This document shows, piece after piece, positions 38,426 to 51,165 of a stretch of 64,000 bases of DNA. The notes beneath the pieces were generated by a model. It saw only the letters and a list, made by a program, of their open reading frames with translations. It was not told the DNA's origin and searched no databases. This stretch comes from Chaenocephalus aceratus (Eukaryota > Chordata > Actinopteri > Perciformes > Channichthyidae), in NCBI GenBank assembly GCA_023974075.1, contig CM043797.1, positions 35,872,666 through 35,936,665 of the forward strand, given 5' to 3'. How positions within the stretch are numbered: the first letter of the stretch is position 1; each line of letters starts with the position of its first letter. The position numbers and the translations under genes were made by a program.

Positions 38426-41400
38426 AAGTCTAACATTTGATCGGTTGCTTTTGGCAATCGGCAGACATAAAAAGCTAACGTTAACTGACGTGTTTTATGT
38501 CTTAGGACAACACCTGAACATCTCTTCAGCTTGTGTTAACCATAGAACCTATTTCAGACTTCTAGCCAAGGGAACTGGAAGTTGTAAATTGCTGAATCAT
38601 TATCGTGTTTTAAGATCCATTCATCCTCTCTATGTAATGTAGTTTATTTACAAGGTCCCCTATTTGGAAAACCTCTCACACTCTCCACATTTTATCAGAC
38701 TCAAAAACAAACAGGAATCAACACTGCAAACTGCTTATCCACCCAAAACACAAACTGGATGGGAAACAGTCATATCAGACAAAAGCAAACAATCAGAGGC
38801 ATTAGATGGTGTTGATGTGTACACGGAGCTCACAGACCCACACACTGAACACTGTAATGGAGGCATATGCATAATACAAAAAGACTTGATTGTTTCAAAC
38901 AGTCATTTTGTGATCTGATGTAATTCACAACACTGATGCATTTAAGGCTTGCAGGTTATTAATGTGTGTATTGATTGATTGATTGATTGATTGATTGACT
39001 TTATTAATCCCCGTGGGGAAATTGTGTCTCTGCATTCGACCCATCCTAGTGTTAGGAGCAGTGGGCAGCCATTTTGAACAGCGCCCGGGGAGCAGTGTAG
39101 GGAACGGTGCCTTGCTCAGGGACACCTCGGTAGCACTTGGTCTTGCCGGGACTTGAACTGGTGACCTTCCAGTTGCCAAGCCAAGCTATATTGTGAATGT
39201 GCAGATCACATCCCTATGCATGTCTGATTATTTCCTCCCCTCCCCAATCTGTGTGTATAAAATCACAATGATAGCTTGAGAGGTCAACAGTCATTTTTCT
39301 TAGCTTTCATCATCTGGTGCATTCAATCCATGATGTGTACCACATATGAGCCCTAGATGGCAGTAGAGGTGCAGCTCAACAATACACCACTGTGACTGCG
39401 TGTGTGTGCTTTTATGCAGGTGTGTGCGTGTACCTGCAAAAATGTGTCTGTGTGAGCAAGAGAAAGAGAGAGGGGTCGCAAGACTGATCTAGCAGTAACA
39501 ACATCGCAGCAGTGAATGGTTTTGGAGTTTTATTATTTTACCTGCGCACCCACGCACATTGTTTTACAGACATTTGAGGTAAAATTGTCAATTGTAAACC
39601 TTGTTCGTGCCACCATTTGTCACTATAATCCATGGCAGAACAATACGATGGTGTGATCAAACAGTTTCATCTTGTTCCCTGGTTATTAAACGTCATGTCT
39701 GACCCAGATTCCAACACAGCGGTTATAGTCACTACATTTCCTAGAGTGGGATATAATAGATTGGAACTAAATAAAATAAGGATGATTTTATCTTCACGCA
39801 GCTTTAACAAGGCAAGTCAGTGCTGTGCTGCTGTCGAACCTTCCAGCCCAGCCAAAATAAAATCACCGTCCAGTGGAGGATTGTGTTTCACTTTGTCGTC
39901 TATCAACACACGTCCCTTTCCCTGATTTCATCCAAATGCATTTTAACAGGGGCCCTTTTATGCTTTTTGGGGTTTAACCTTTCCTGTAGTGTGTTATAGG
40001 TTTTGGTGCATGTAAGTGGTCTGCAAAGGCTTAAATCCCTTCAGAGGGAGTTTGTCTGGTTTCAGACATAGGGTGAAAAGAGGGGCTGCAGCACAGGCAG
40101 TATGAGAAAAATATAGAGCTTTTTGAACATTAAAGCATGGAGACATGTCCCAGTAGAGGCATTAGAATCATTGCCCACCATCAGGCAGTCCTAAGCCCCA
40201 CTAACTGTCAGATACTCACCTGAGTTTTTGATGGATCGGCCTCATCTCTACGTCGTGTGCTTGAATGTCTAAAGGATCACCACAGTGCCATCAGCATAAG
40301 CTTACTCACATGACGAAGAGCCAATAACGTGCAATCCTCTTTGGCCCCCAACCTCCTCCTCGCTCATCCATCTCTCCCTCCCTGCCTCCATCCTTCCCTT
40401 CCTCAACCCTTCAATTTCTGACTTGGCCTTTGTGTCCTCTCCTCTCCACCACCGCTCTCATTACCTCTCTGTCTCATTGACATCCAATGACCAGTTCCTG
40501 ACACCTCCATGTTCTCATCTCTCTGTCGCGCTCTTTTTTTCCCCCTGCCACACATACTGCAACTGTCTTTATCACTTATACCTTTCCCTTCACTTTCTAA
40601 TTTCCTATCAGTCCATACACTCACCTCCTCAGTGTGTGTTTGTCTCTGTCTTTCCTTCCACCTCTGCTGCTGCCGCCATAATCAGTGGATTCTGCTTCGT
40701 CCGGACGTTTTTATTTTATTTCCGTGTCTCATCCAGTGTCAACGTCAATCCTATTCATGGCTTTTATACAGCAGAATAGTCTAATACAGTATATGTCGTT
40801 TATTTGACCATATGCCTTATTTTTGGAAAGTCAGCATCCATCTCCCATCTCTTTTTTATTTCTTTAATGCTCTTTTATTCAATTATTTTCATCTATCCTA
40901 TGGCAGAAAACAGACACACACACAGTGGGAAGTATACAGAGACATCATTAGGAGAGTCAGCATACTGGACTCTGTTTGTGTCAAGGACAAGTATTCCTGT
41001 CCATCGTCTCTTCCCGCTGTGGGGTGGTAATGGATCTGAAACTCATTGTCTGCTCCAGCCTCTCGAACCCTTGTCATCTTTTCAGACAGGTATATCCACT
41101 GGGTACCTCACAGTCATGAGAAGGGTTTGTTGGTGATAAGAACCTCAGCGAGAAGGAATGTCATTATTTTCCGAAGATGCGATCTGCTCGACACAGTATG
41201 TGAGTATTATGGTTGTGAAACCTCTTAACAATATCCCACATTCAAACAAAGGTGCACCCCTATGGTCGTGATGCAAACGTATGTAAGGGACATACTGTAT
41301 GGGTGGTCATTAATGAAAAAAGAAAACCGACAGGGTGAGCAGGATCCCGAGGCAAAGTACATTTTCCCAGTTCTTACAAGCACTAAATAAACCAACGAGT

Positions 41401-41490
41401 TGACTCACAATATTGATTCTAAATTATTTTGTTGATTTGAAAATGATCGTATTGATTATATTGCGTTCAACGGCTGAAACTGAAGAAAAA
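38426..41490. other. Mostly unassigned; LINE tail and MITE piece
   Basis: A LINE tail at 38971-39185 has (TGAT)n followed by TTTATTAATCCCCGTGGGG, GTGCCTTGCTCAGGGACACC and ACTTGAACTGGTGACC. A MITE family B piece lies at 39949-40165. The ORF at 38664-38918 (84 residues, includes TGWETVISDKSKQSEALDG) has no recognised family and no splice support. Confidence 0.5.
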
Positions 41491-41493
41491 AAA

Positions 41494-41985
41494 CAGGAAG
41501 TAAACACTAACGGGAACCCTAGAATAAGACAGACAGGAAGTAAACACTAACACTAACGGGAACCCTAGAATAAGACAGACAGGAAGTAAACACTAACGGG
41601 AACCCGAGAATAAGACAGACAGGAAGTAAACACTAACGGGAACCCTAGAATAAGACAGACAGGAAGTAAACACTAACGGGAACCCTAGAATAAGACAGAC
41701 AGGAAGTAAACACTAACGGGAACCCGAGAATAAGACAGACAGGAAGTAAACACTAACGGGAACAGCAGAAGAAGACAGACATGAAGTAAACACTAACGGG
41801 AACAGCAGAAGAAGACAGACAGGAAGTAAACACTAACGGGAACCCTAGAATAAGACAGACAGGAAGTAAACACTAACGGGAACCCTAGAATAAGACAGAC
41901 AGGAAGTAAACACTAACGGGAACCCTAGAATAAGACAGACAGGAAGTAAACACTAAAGGGGACAGCAGAAGAAGACAGACATGAG
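41494..41985. repeat. 40-bp minisatellite, about 12 copies
   Basis: Unit AGGAAGTAAACACTAACGGG + AACCCTAGAATAAGACAGAC. Two variant classes exist, one with AACAGCAGAAGAAGACAGAC; the same variant word is present in the inverted relic at 9514-9588. Confidence 0.97.
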
Positions 41986-41989
41986 TAAA

Positions 41990-43880
41990 GTTATTGGGTT
42001 CTTTAGTCATTAATGAAGGGCTCGCTGCTTTTTGTGTGTGTTTTAATGTTTTACTGTGTCTTGTTATCTTTTTTTCATTATGTTAGACTGGAACTGATCT
42101 TCCTTGCTATAAGCTTAAACAATTAGCACCAGCTCCGTTGCCTGGCATTATTAAAGTAATCTCCTACACCACACATTTATTTCTATTCAAAGCACTTAAG
42201 TTTGATTTGGTAGGATAATTTCAGGTCAGGATACAATTACTATAAGGTTAAATGCTTTCCACATCATTAACTTTCAGCGGTTAATGTTGTTACCTGACAG
42301 TCAAAGCGAGACCGTCCTGGATCATGGGCCAGCTCTATCTGTGATGGTTCTCCCTTTCTTTCTGTAGCCCCAAAGACAGATCAGGTGACCAAGAAGATTA
42401 CAAATTGCCCGTTAAACCCAGATATCTGTTGTTAATCCAATGATAGACAGGTGACCCGCTTGAAGCCATTTGCTCATGCAGGGATAGTCTCCACCCCACT
42501 GTGACTTTAAGTAGGTGTAAAGGATGAATGTGTACTACCTCTTTTTCAAGGTTGTTTAACAATTTCTCCATTATTCTGTCGCCCAGGATTATCTGCAACC
42601 CCCCTGTGCATACTAGGAGTCACAAAAATGCTGGCGACTGTCCTTCCTCTGTCTCTGTCATTGTTAAAAAGGTTTCCAACCATTTCCATTCAGTCAATAT
42701 ATACAGTACATGCAGCATGAGGCCGCAGAGGAAGGTTTAACCCAGCAGATGACATTCAGCGCGGCGCCATAATCATTGCCTCCTAATGAATTAAATAGTC
42801 CTGACATTTCACAGCACAGCGCTTGTCCTTTTCCTGCAACTGCTCTGCTGTTGTACCCCTCCTTTCATGCACTCCATCTCTCTCTTGTTCTTTCTCTCGC
42901 ATTGCTTTTCCATGTGCCTCCTGGCCTCTTGCAATGCCCTCCTCTCTCTCCATCCCCCTCTTTTCATATCCCTCTGTTACTCCTTCTCTCGCTTCTCTTC
43001 ACTCGTCCGCTCATCGGTATGCTACTGCACGCCCAGCTGTCTATGCAGGCAGAGAGAGAGAGAGAGAGGGAGAAAGAGAGGAAGGGGGAGAGAGTAGCTG
43101 TTTAGCAGCACAGACAGAATCCAGCTGGAGGGTCACAACCCTAAATGACCATCCACGCTCACACACACACAGGCACGCTCAATAAGTCATACACTCACAC
43201 TTCCCTGATGGCAGGAGCAATAGGTCATACGCCAACAATGTTAGAGAGAGAGACCAAAGGAGAGGAAGGGGGAGAGCAGGATTGAGGGGGGAGGTGGAGG
43301 TGTGTTCGCAGCTTGCTGAGCCATAATTGTCCTGTGGTTTGGTAGAGAGGACAGCGAGGAAGGAGAGAGACCGAAACAAAAGAGCAATGGAAGGGGTCTG
43401 CAGGAGAGGAGGGGTTTTGCAGCAGTGTCAGAAAGTTTCCTTTGTCGTAGAATACAGATCAGGGCGGTATGGATGACTGCACGGCTGAACTGTAATGGGA
43501 CAGATAGACTTATGTACAGAGCATCATAGGCATCTAGAACATAACAAAAAACTAAACTAAATAAATAATAATAATACAATTATATACAATAAAATACAAA
43601 TTATATTACTTCTATTACTTTACTACTACCGGTACTACCACGATAACTACAATGATAATAATGAAATAAAACAAAATGATACCACTACTATATGACTAAT
43701 ACAATTAAATTATAATAATACAAATACATTATTATTATTATGAATAATAACACAGATAAAATACAAATGATGAAAGAAGATAATAGATTTAATTGTTGTC
43801 TTAAGAAGAGAAAAAGCTAAATTAACTATTATTCATTTGTTTATTCTGCAAACCCCCTTTGTGCCCTGCAGTTACATATT
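41990..43880. other. No gene recognised
   Basis: CT-rich then GA-rich stretches (42840-43380) and AT-rich sequence with many AATAATAAT words (43550-43800). Open frames here look like compositional artefacts. Confidence 0.5.
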
Positions 43881-43885
43881 TAGTC

Positions 43886-46069
43886 TCATTACATTACATT
43901 GCATTTAGCTGACGCTTTTATCCATAGCGACTTACAATAAGTGTGTTCGACCAACAAAATACAAACTTGAAGAAAATAGAATTATATAAGTACATCAGGC
44001 TTCATAGAGCAAAAACATTTCAAGTGCTACTCAACTGGCTTTAGATGAGCCAGCCCTTTATTAGTATATAAGTGCTTTGTTAATAGTTCTATCGCTCGAA
44101 GTGGAGTCGAAAGAGATGAGTTTTCAGTCTGCGCCGGAAGGTGTGTAAGCTTTCTGCTGTCCTGATGTCAATGGAGAGCTCATTCCACCATTTTGGAGCC
44201 AGGATAGCAAACCCACATGTTTTTGCTGATGGGAACTTGGGTCCCCTTCGCAGCGATGGTGCAGCGAGCCGTTTGGTTGATGCAGAGCAGAGTGCACGTG
44301 CTGGGGTGTACGGTTTAACCATGTCCTGGATGTAGGAAGGGCCAGATCCATTCACAGCATGGTACGCATTGTCTTGAAGTGGATTCTAGCAGTTACCGGA
44401 AGCCAGTGAAGTGAGCGGAGGAGCGGCGTGGTGTGGGAGAATTTAGGAAGGTTGAAGACCAGGCGAGCCGCTGCATTCTGGATGAGCTGCAGAGGTTGGA
44501 TGGCACATGCAGGTAGACCAGCCAGGAGGGAGTTGCAGTAGTCTAGGCGTGAGGTGACGAAAGCCTGGACCAGAAGCTGGGTCGCTTTCTGGGTCAGCTG
44601 GGGACGCATCCTCCTGATGTTGTAGAGCGTGTATCTGCAGCAACGGGTTGTAGCAGAGATGTTTGCAGTGAAGGACAGGTTGTTATCTTCATTTCATTTC
44701 AATTCAAACCTTTATTTAACCAGATTGGTCCCATTGAGATCATAGATCTCTTTTTCAAGGGAGACCTGCAAATCTAGGGTCACACCCAGATTCCTTGCAG
44801 TCTGAGTCGGGGAAACAACAGACACAATGTTGATGGTCAGGTCGAGAGTGGGACAATCTTTTCCCCGAAGGAAAAGCAGTTCAGTCTTGTCAAGGTTGAG
44901 CTTGAGATGATGATCAGACATCCACTGAGAGATGTCAGCTAGACAAGCAGAGATGCATGCGACAACCTGGGTCTCTGAGCGGGGAAAGGACAGAATTAAT
45001 TGGGTGTCGTCAGCGTAGCAGTGGTATGAAAAACCATGCGGGCTAATGACCGATCCGAGTGAGTTTGTGTACAAGGAGAAGAGGAGGGGACCAAGAACAG
45101 AGCCCTGAGGGACACCTGTAGTTAATTGACAAGGGTCGGACTCGGACCCTCTCCAAGTAACCCTGTAGGTACGGTCTTTGAGGTATGAGGTGAGGAGGGA
45201 AAGTGCAGAGCCTGAAACTCCAAGTTCTTGGAGAGTGCGAAGGAGGATCTGATGGTTCACCGTGTCGAATGCAGCAGACAGGTCCAACAGGATGATGACA
45301 GAGGAGAGGGAGGCTGCTTTAGCAGTGTGCAGTTCCTCAGTGACAGCAAGGAGGGCAGTTTCTGTGGAGTGACCTGCCTTGAAACCAGACTGGTGCGGAT
45401 CCAGAAGGTTGTTCTGATGGAGATAGCAGGAGAGTTGTCTAAAGACAGCACGTTCAAGTGTTTTAGACAGGAACGGGAGGAGAGAGACAGGCCTGTAGTT
45501 TATAACATCAGACGGGTTGAGAGTGGGTTTCTTTAGGAGAGGGTTTACTCTTGCCTCCTTGAGACTGTTTGGAAAGTGACCAGAAGTTAGAGAAGTGTTG
45601 ATGAAATGGGTGAGAAACGGTAGAATATCAGGAGCGATAGTCTGAAAGGGTCCTGAGGACAGGTGGTAGGACGGGCAGAGGTCATGAGGGTGAGAACCTC
45701 ACTTGGAGAGAGAGGGGAAAAGGAGGTTAGTGTGCGGGTGGAAGGAGGGTCTGGTGACCCAGCGGTGAGTAGAGGTGAGTCAGAAAAAGAAGAGCGAATA
45801 TCATCAACCTTTTTTTCAAAGTGGTTAACAAAGTCGCTTGACAGAAGGGAGGAGGGGGAAGGGGCTTTGGGGGGGTCCAGGAGGGAGGAGAAGATGGAAA
45901 ATAGTTTTTTGGGATTGGAATAGGAAGATTGGATCTTATCTTGAAAGAAAGTGCTTTTTGCCTGAGAGATCGAAGCAGAGAAAGAGGAGAGGAGAGCCTG
46001 ATAGGTTAGGAGGTCGTCACGGTGTTTTGGATAGTCTCGCATTTGAGTATTCTGCCTGCTTGTGCACAC
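43886..46069 (-). mobile_element. L2-like LINE, 5'-truncated, with frameshifts
   Basis: Read on the minus strand. The pol linker (46069-45587, KSTFFQDKIQSSYSNPKKLF) precedes the reverse transcriptase (45287-44712), which shows DLSAAFDTVNHQILL, TGVPQGSVLGPLLFSLYTN and the catalytic CYADDTQ, then LNLDKTELL and LGVTLD. The C-terminal part (44609-44089) contains RLDYCNSLLAGLP, NAAARLVFNLPKF and WWNELSIDIRTAESLHTFRR. The 3' tail has the GCTTTTATCCATAGCGACTT words near 43915 and an ACATT repeat. About 44680-44768 is occupied by a foreign insert. At least two frame breaks make it inactive. Confidence 0.9.
44683..44768 (-). mobile_element. Small retroposon tail inserted in the LINE
   Basis: AAACCTTTATTTAACCAGAT and CATTGAGATCATAGATCTCT interrupt the reverse-transcriptase frame; the encoded residues (EKEIYDLNGTNLVK) do not belong to it. 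These words are a common fish repeat terminus. Limits are approximate. Confidence 0.6.
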
Positions 46070-47089
46070 ACCTGGTCCCTCTTCTAACTTGTACTTTCCA
46101 AAAAGAGTTTTTATTTATCCTTTTTACTGATATCAATTCATTCATTTTTAGATTTAGGGGAAAACAAAACCAAACAGTTTAGATTTCAATTGTAAACATT
46201 GCTTTGTGTTGCGTTTTTTGTGTGCATTCATCAAGGGAAATTATGAACATTGGGCTAATTCATACTGATAAGAAAACAGTCTATCGTTTTATCTCTAAGA
46301 CACAAACACTATGATATATATAATTGATGTAAGGACACAGGCAGTGTAAACAGTTAAATAACTTGTGTAAGTAAACAGTTAAATAACTTGTCAAAACCTT
46401 TTTTTTTTCTCATTTTGCTTATGATCTCTGATGCTTGTCATCTTCAAAGTCTGTTAAACCATGGGTTCAAAGCTCTGATCAGAGCAATAAAACATTCATC
46501 TTGATGCTATGAGGATTTTAATTAAGCCTTGAAGGGAATTCCCGCTGCCGGCGACGATCCAGCCTGCTGAAGCAATATGGGACTTGATGTCTTTGAATCT
46601 GATGTGTATCCCCTGAACAAACAAAGGCACACTATAATAAGTCTTTTTATGTATTTATTAATTGTACCTTTACTCAAAAAGATATTTCTAGACATTGACA
46701 TTCTACACCGTTCAACTTTCACATAAGAACAATTTAAGATAAAACACATTAATAACAACAAGATGTTTTAGATGTCTTCCACATTGACAGCTTCACATAT
46801 TCTTGCACATTTGATCCTCTCATATAACTTAGTGTATTTTATGTTTACAGTTAAAGTCGTAGCATAGTTTGGCTTATTGTGTATGAAGTAATGAGATCAA
46901 CAGTTTTCCATTTCAAAAGGATCATCTGCCATGGGTGATGAAGCAAACAAGATATAACATTATACGAACAGATAGTACTGAACAGGAAGTCTGATGTAAT
47001 GTATTTTAGTTTGACTTTTATATTGATAAAAACATAGTCCAAGCAGATACAGTATATCAACCAAGTTTAGAGTTTGGCACAAAGTTTAC
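46070..47089. other. AT-rich, no gene recognised
   Basis: A duplicated GTAAACAGTTAAATAACTTG word occurs at about 46346 and 46372. Nothing else seen. Confidence 0.5.
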
Positions 47090-47700
47090 TTGACAGAGTC
47101 ATACTGGACTCGAACTTGACTTTTAAGAAACAAGAAAGTATCCAATACCATTAAATTCAACTCGCAACATTAAACCTTTCTTAACTGTCAATGCTGCAAA
47201 GTCATACCTCCACTGTATGATTCTATCCCACATTGAATACTGTTTCACAAACTGGTCGTTTGCTTGAGCCACAAACCTGAAACCCATAGAACAGCTGTAC
47301 AAGAGAGATATCAAGGTGTTTGACAGAAAGCCTTGTTCATACCACCACTGTACCACCCTTGAAAAACACAATTTCTTGAGTTTTGACCATTTTAAGTCTT
47401 TTAAAATGGTTGTTTTATACATGTTTACATGGACTGCCCCCCCCCCCCCCCTCCCTTAGGGGAATTCATCCACAGAAAACAAACTGGACGCTGCACAAGG
47501 TCAGAAACCAGAGGAGACTGTGAGGTCCACCACAGACGGACCACTTTTGGTCAAAATGTACTTTCCATTAAAGCCAGCTCACTCTGGAATAGCCTCCCAA
47601 CTGAGACACGGGATTGTCCCACTCTCAATAGTTTTAAAGGTCAACTCAAAGAATGGTTGAGAAACAAACAGACGTGCAATCACCGCTAAATGCACTTTAA
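47090..47700 (+). pseudogene. LINE reverse-transcriptase C-terminal fragment
   Basis: After frame changes the translation has NAAKSYLHCMILSHIEYC and PIEQLYKRDIKVFD, then SLWNSLPTETRDCPTLNSFK and LKEWLRNKQTC near the end. This is the usual 3' portion of a fish non-LTR polymerase. A C-homopolymer (47437-47451) lies within it. Confidence 0.75.
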
Positions 47701-47914
47701 CACAGGGGTATCTCCTCTCGCACTTTATGCATCTCTTGTATCTTCTCTTGCACTTAATATGTCATTGCTGCTATAGTGTACTGCCATGTGGTAAATACTT
47801 CTGCTCTTGCTCTTTTGCATATCATGTATTTATTTGTTGCTATCTTTACAAATGTCATGTTCTTATATGTTGTATGTCAGGGACTACGGATGCTCAAAGC
47901 TAAAATCTGGCATA

Positions 47915-48475
47915 TTTACACTTGAAGCATTATTTGTCTAAACAAGTGTTCATTAATGTGCATTGTCCCTATTCAAATAAACGATTAAATGACAAAGACA
48001 TCGAGACAGTGGAACATATTTTCTTCCAGTCTGAACATTTTCCACAATTTTGGCTTGCATTACAGAGTTGGCCTTATTTAAAAGGTGTATCAGTTCACTT
48101 CACCAAACTAATTTAAAGATGGAGTATTTTTAAAATAAAAAAAATAGGAATTTCTGGTTTATAATTTGATCTAGTTAAGCAAACACTTCATACATAAATG
48201 CAAATATCTTAAAGTTAAGCTCCACTTCACTGCATTGAAGCAACATCACTTCATTACATTAAAGGAAAGAAACGCACAGAAACTTTTCTTATTATTTGAC
48301 TTATTTTTTCCTCTGTTGACAATGATGTTTGTTTTTTTCTGTTTTGTAATCTATAATTTTTGTAAAATGTACACATTTATTTAATCTATTCTCTATTTGC
48401 ACCATGTTATTTACGTACAATAAGTGCCTTAAAGGTTTGTTAAGGACTATTGATTAATAAAGTTTTGTTTTTTTA
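47915..48475 (+). pseudogene. L1-like LINE C-terminal fragment and 3' end
   Basis: The frame at 47922-48113 contains CPYSNKRLNDKDIETVEHIF and FWLALQSWPYLKGVSVHFTK, the Cys/His C-terminal domain seen in L1/Tx1-type LINEs (ETVEH.F..C....FW), with one Cys replaced by Ser. The 3' part ends in a T-rich tail next to the zbbx promoter. Confidence 0.65.
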
Positions 48476-48480
48476 AATCT

Positions 48481-48560
48481 GCGGGGAATATCGCGAGAGT
48501 GGCGCTGGTTTCCATGGAGACGACAGCTCAATACAAACGCTCTGAGCACGGAGAGATGAG
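48481..48560 (+). promoter_or_regulatory. zbbx: Candidate zbbx promoter, CpG-rich
   Basis: Seven CpGs in about 76 bp, against a CpG-poor surround. It includes ATCGCGAGAG (48490-48499), resembling the CGCG-core promoter element TCTCGCGAGA, and the X-box. It lies 2.5 kb before the ATG exon and just after LINE debris. No TATA box, as usual for ciliary genes. Confidence 0.7.
48508..48521. promoter_or_regulatory. RFX X-box GTTTCCATGGAGAC
   Basis: A 14-bp imperfect palindrome fitting the X-box consensus RYYNCC-AT-RGNRAC, the binding site of RFX2/RFX3 factors that switch on motile-cilium genes. Its position in a CpG-rich segment directly upstream of zbbx, a gene expressed in ciliated cells, fits this role. 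Function is inferred. Confidence 0.75.
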
Positions 48561-48698
48561 TGTGAAGTGCTTACATACTTAAACATACATTTTTGTTTTA
48601 TAAGATGACATTTCATGATAATAAAGCCGGCAGAATTGGAAACGGGTAAGATTGATAGTGCTGATACAGGCGGGTAAACCGAAGGAGAGTGACGGGAG
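48540..48698 (+). other. zbbx: Candidate untranslated exon 1 of zbbx
   Basis: A strong donor ACGGGAG|GTGAGT ends this segment at 48698; an alternative donor GG|GTAAGA lies near 48644. The start is not defined by the sequence. It would splice to the acceptor TTTTTATTGCAG at 51024. Coding begins only in the next exon. Confidence 0.5.
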
Positions 48699-48932
48699 GT
48701 GAGTTAATGTCCTCGCAGTGTGTAAAGTTAATGTGCTGTGGCTGTGACGTTAACGCGATGTTACCGACACAGCACTTTCACGTTTACTTACTTTCAATTA
48801 AATCCTGGGGACATTTACTATATACTGTAGGGTGCTGACACCTTTTAAGTAAGTCAACGTTACTTTAGCAGTAGTTTAATACATTTTATATTGACTTCTT
48901 CCTGTAGCCGTTAGCTGTTGTATAGCCACTCG

Positions 48933-49475
48933 CAGTAGTGGAAAGTAACTAAGTAGGCTACATTTACTAAGTACTGTTCTTAAGTATACGTTTGGAGTAC
49001 TTGTACTTTACTTGAGTATTTGCATTTTGTGCTACTTATGCTTCACTACAATTCAGACGTAAATATTGTAGCCTACTTTTACTTCACTACATCTATACCT
49101 TTAGTTACTTTGTAGACATGGATTAATTATAACAATATGATCAACACTTAAATTATACTTTAGTTACACCTGGATTAAATTGACATGCTACCCAGCAGTA
49201 AATAAAGTGATTCAAATTAGTTCCACTTTTACCAAGTATGAATCATTGATAAACACATTTAATACATGCATAATTATAATCAAAACATAATATACACGAT
49301 TCTCAAATAGCAAATCTGCACAATGAGTACTTATGGTACTCTAAATATACTTCAATGCTAATAATGCTGTACTTGTATTTGAGTCACATTTTGAATGCAG
49401 GACTTTTACTTGTAACAGAGTATTCCTACACTATGGTACTTCTATTTTACTTAAGATCTGAGTACTCCTGTCACC
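48933..49475. mobile_element. Non-autonomous hAT-type element (TACTT-rich)
   Basis: Begins CAGTAGTGGAAAGTAACTAA and contains GTACTTGTACTTTACTTGAG, ending ACAGAGTATTCCTACACT... AGATCTGAGTACTCC. It is the same family as 419-832 by word content. Non-coding. Confidence 0.75.
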
Positions 49476-50035
49476 AAGAAAACGGCAGACATATTGATTT
49501 GGAGGTATACAAGTATTTTTTTCAGGTGTAATTTTGTGATACTGTCCTGCCCGTTTGTATGAATTGATCCAAATTCACTTTGTTTAATTATTGTTTTGTT
49601 GACTTCTAAGTGACATAGGTATCATGTGTCAAGGTGTGTGTGTGTATTTAGCACAAAGTGTTATGTCACAGCTGAGTGGGGACGTTGTTGTCCTTAACTA
49701 ATATCACGATAGACCACACAACAGCATAAAGTAAACACAATATTTTAAAGGATATTTAACCCAAATACAAATGTATGTTGCTTTTTTGAAAAATGTTTCA
49801 TATACTGTAGCTCCTAGCAGGTGAAATGTCAGGGTCTTTTTTAAGAAGCTCCCCACCTTGAGCAAATCAGAAGCTAATCACCTCCCCCTAATGTGACTCT
49901 GCAATCAGCTCGGTTGCCAGCAGGTGCGGCTGTCTGGCATTTTCTGTAAAACAATATATGCTGCCTTACTGGCTAATTTACTTAATTGGCTTTTACTGCC
50001 GTAGAAGAGTTGCCAGCTATTTGTCAAGCATATAA

Positions 50036-50840
50036 GGGACTATTTACACGGGAACGCAAACGAACCGAATTCGATATCAAAAAAGTCTTCCCACTAGGGG
50101 TGGGCGGATCGATCCCAAAATATCGATACATCCGATATTACGTTACGTTTCAAAATGTCGATACTAGAGCCAATAGGATCGATACTTTTATACTTTTTTC
50201 CACGTCTCCTCTACTCGTCTACTTCTTCAAAAAACTATGTGCAGACGAACACAAGTATATGCTCTTTTCTTCTCTCTCCACTGCTGTCCTCCTCTCCTGG
50301 AGGCTCGCGCACGGGCAGCGCGCTCCCTGCCTGAACACCGATTATCAAGCTGACTGACAGCAGCCGGCAGGGCAGGACAGCAGCAGCCAGCGACTCGCGA
50401 CGAGTGCAACACACGCGCATGATGGCTGAGAGAAAGAGGAGCGTTGTGTGGAGCAATTTCACAACTGGCAATTCAAACTTAGCGAACTGTGATGTGTGCA
50501 AGAAGACAGTTCGCTACTCTGGCCACTTTGTATTGTTATTTTTCATGTTTGCACTTTAAATGAGGTGGGGAGAGGTGGGGAGAGGCGGGGCTATGGCTTC
50601 ATCTATGGCGGGGCTATGGCTTCATCGTTATCAGGAAATGATCGTATAGGACGTACAGACGGAGCCGTTTGGCCCCCAGAGCGTTCCGTCCGCAGATCTA
50701 TCCACTTTGGGACCCGTTATCATTTGCGGGGTCTGTTTCCTTGGTTCCGTTGCGGCCTCGTGTGAACGAACAGGCTATACGAAAGAGAAAGTAGCGGATA
50801 CATACAACCCATTTCTATCCCGTGTAAACAGCACCTAAGT
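50036..50840. mobile_element. MITE with TTTACACGGGA ends, containing a second element
   Basis: Left CTATTTACACGGGAACGC and right ATCCCGTGTAAACAGCACC are inverted ends. The interior is interrupted from about 50094 by a hAT-like piece beginning GGGGTGGGCGGATCGAT. Confidence 0.6.
50422..50559 (+). pseudogene. BED zinc-finger fragment of a hAT transposase
   Basis: 45-residue frame starting MAERKRSVVWSNFT and containing ANCDVCKKTV: the W..F and C..C part of a BED zinc finger, the N-terminal DNA-binding domain of hAT transposases and ZBED proteins. The His pair is missing because the frame runs into unrelated sequence and stops. Confidence 0.7.
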
Positions 50841-51024
50841 CTGTCAGATACAATTTAAACACACTGCATCGCTTTGTTTAACTGCCTCTTATACATTTGA
50901 CCAAATCTGACCTTGCTATGTTGCTAATTTCATCGCAGCTGTATTCATTTATGGCAGTGAGTGATTTTGCCCGGGCGCAGCATGATAGCCCGTTTTATGC
51001 CACTACTGTTGCTTTTTATTGCAG

Positions 51025-51165
51025 AAGAGACTCTTCGTAAAAAAAAAGAAGCACATCGTGAGACGCAGGAGGAATACCTGAGCCCTCGCAAAGAAGAGAG
51101 ATGAATTTAAATGACTTTGTGGTGCTTCCTTACAACAAGGCCAAATCCGTCAAGCTCAATGCCAG
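51025..51165 (+). CDS. zbbx: zbbx exon 2 with start codon
   Basis: Acceptor TTTTTATTGCAG at 51024, donor CCAG|GTAAGA. The ATG is at 51101; the upstream 76 bases are 5' UTR and the frame above the ATG is closed. The translation MNLNDFVVLPYNKAKSVKLN plus A and a split codon matches the conserved N terminus of ZBBX (MN.NDFVVLP....SVKL.A). ZBBX is a B-box zinc-finger protein of motile-ciliated cells with no established biochemical role that I know. Only the first coding exons lie in the window; the B-box itself is not seen. Confidence 0.88.

Larger units (their letters stand above)
48699..51024 (+). other. zbbx intron 1
   Basis: Contains a hAT-type MITE (48933-49475) and a nested pair of elements (50036-50840). 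Remaining sequence carries no recognised exon. Confidence 0.55.

Noticed and set aside
38664..38918. 84-residue frame, possible last exon of an unknown gene
   Set aside because: No family recognised, no convincing splice acceptor, no neighbouring exon in phase.
42776..43185. Frames of 76-120 residues in CT/GA-rich DNA
   Set aside because: Leucine/serine and arginine/glutamate runs from low-complexity pyrimidine/purine sequence.
44124..45536. Plus-strand frames opposite the LINE
   Set aside because: Shadows of the minus-strand reverse transcriptase, which has the FDTVNH and YADD motifs.
50422..50559. Host ZBED gene
   Set aside because: Half a BED finger in a MITE-like context, ending in a stop within 46 codons.
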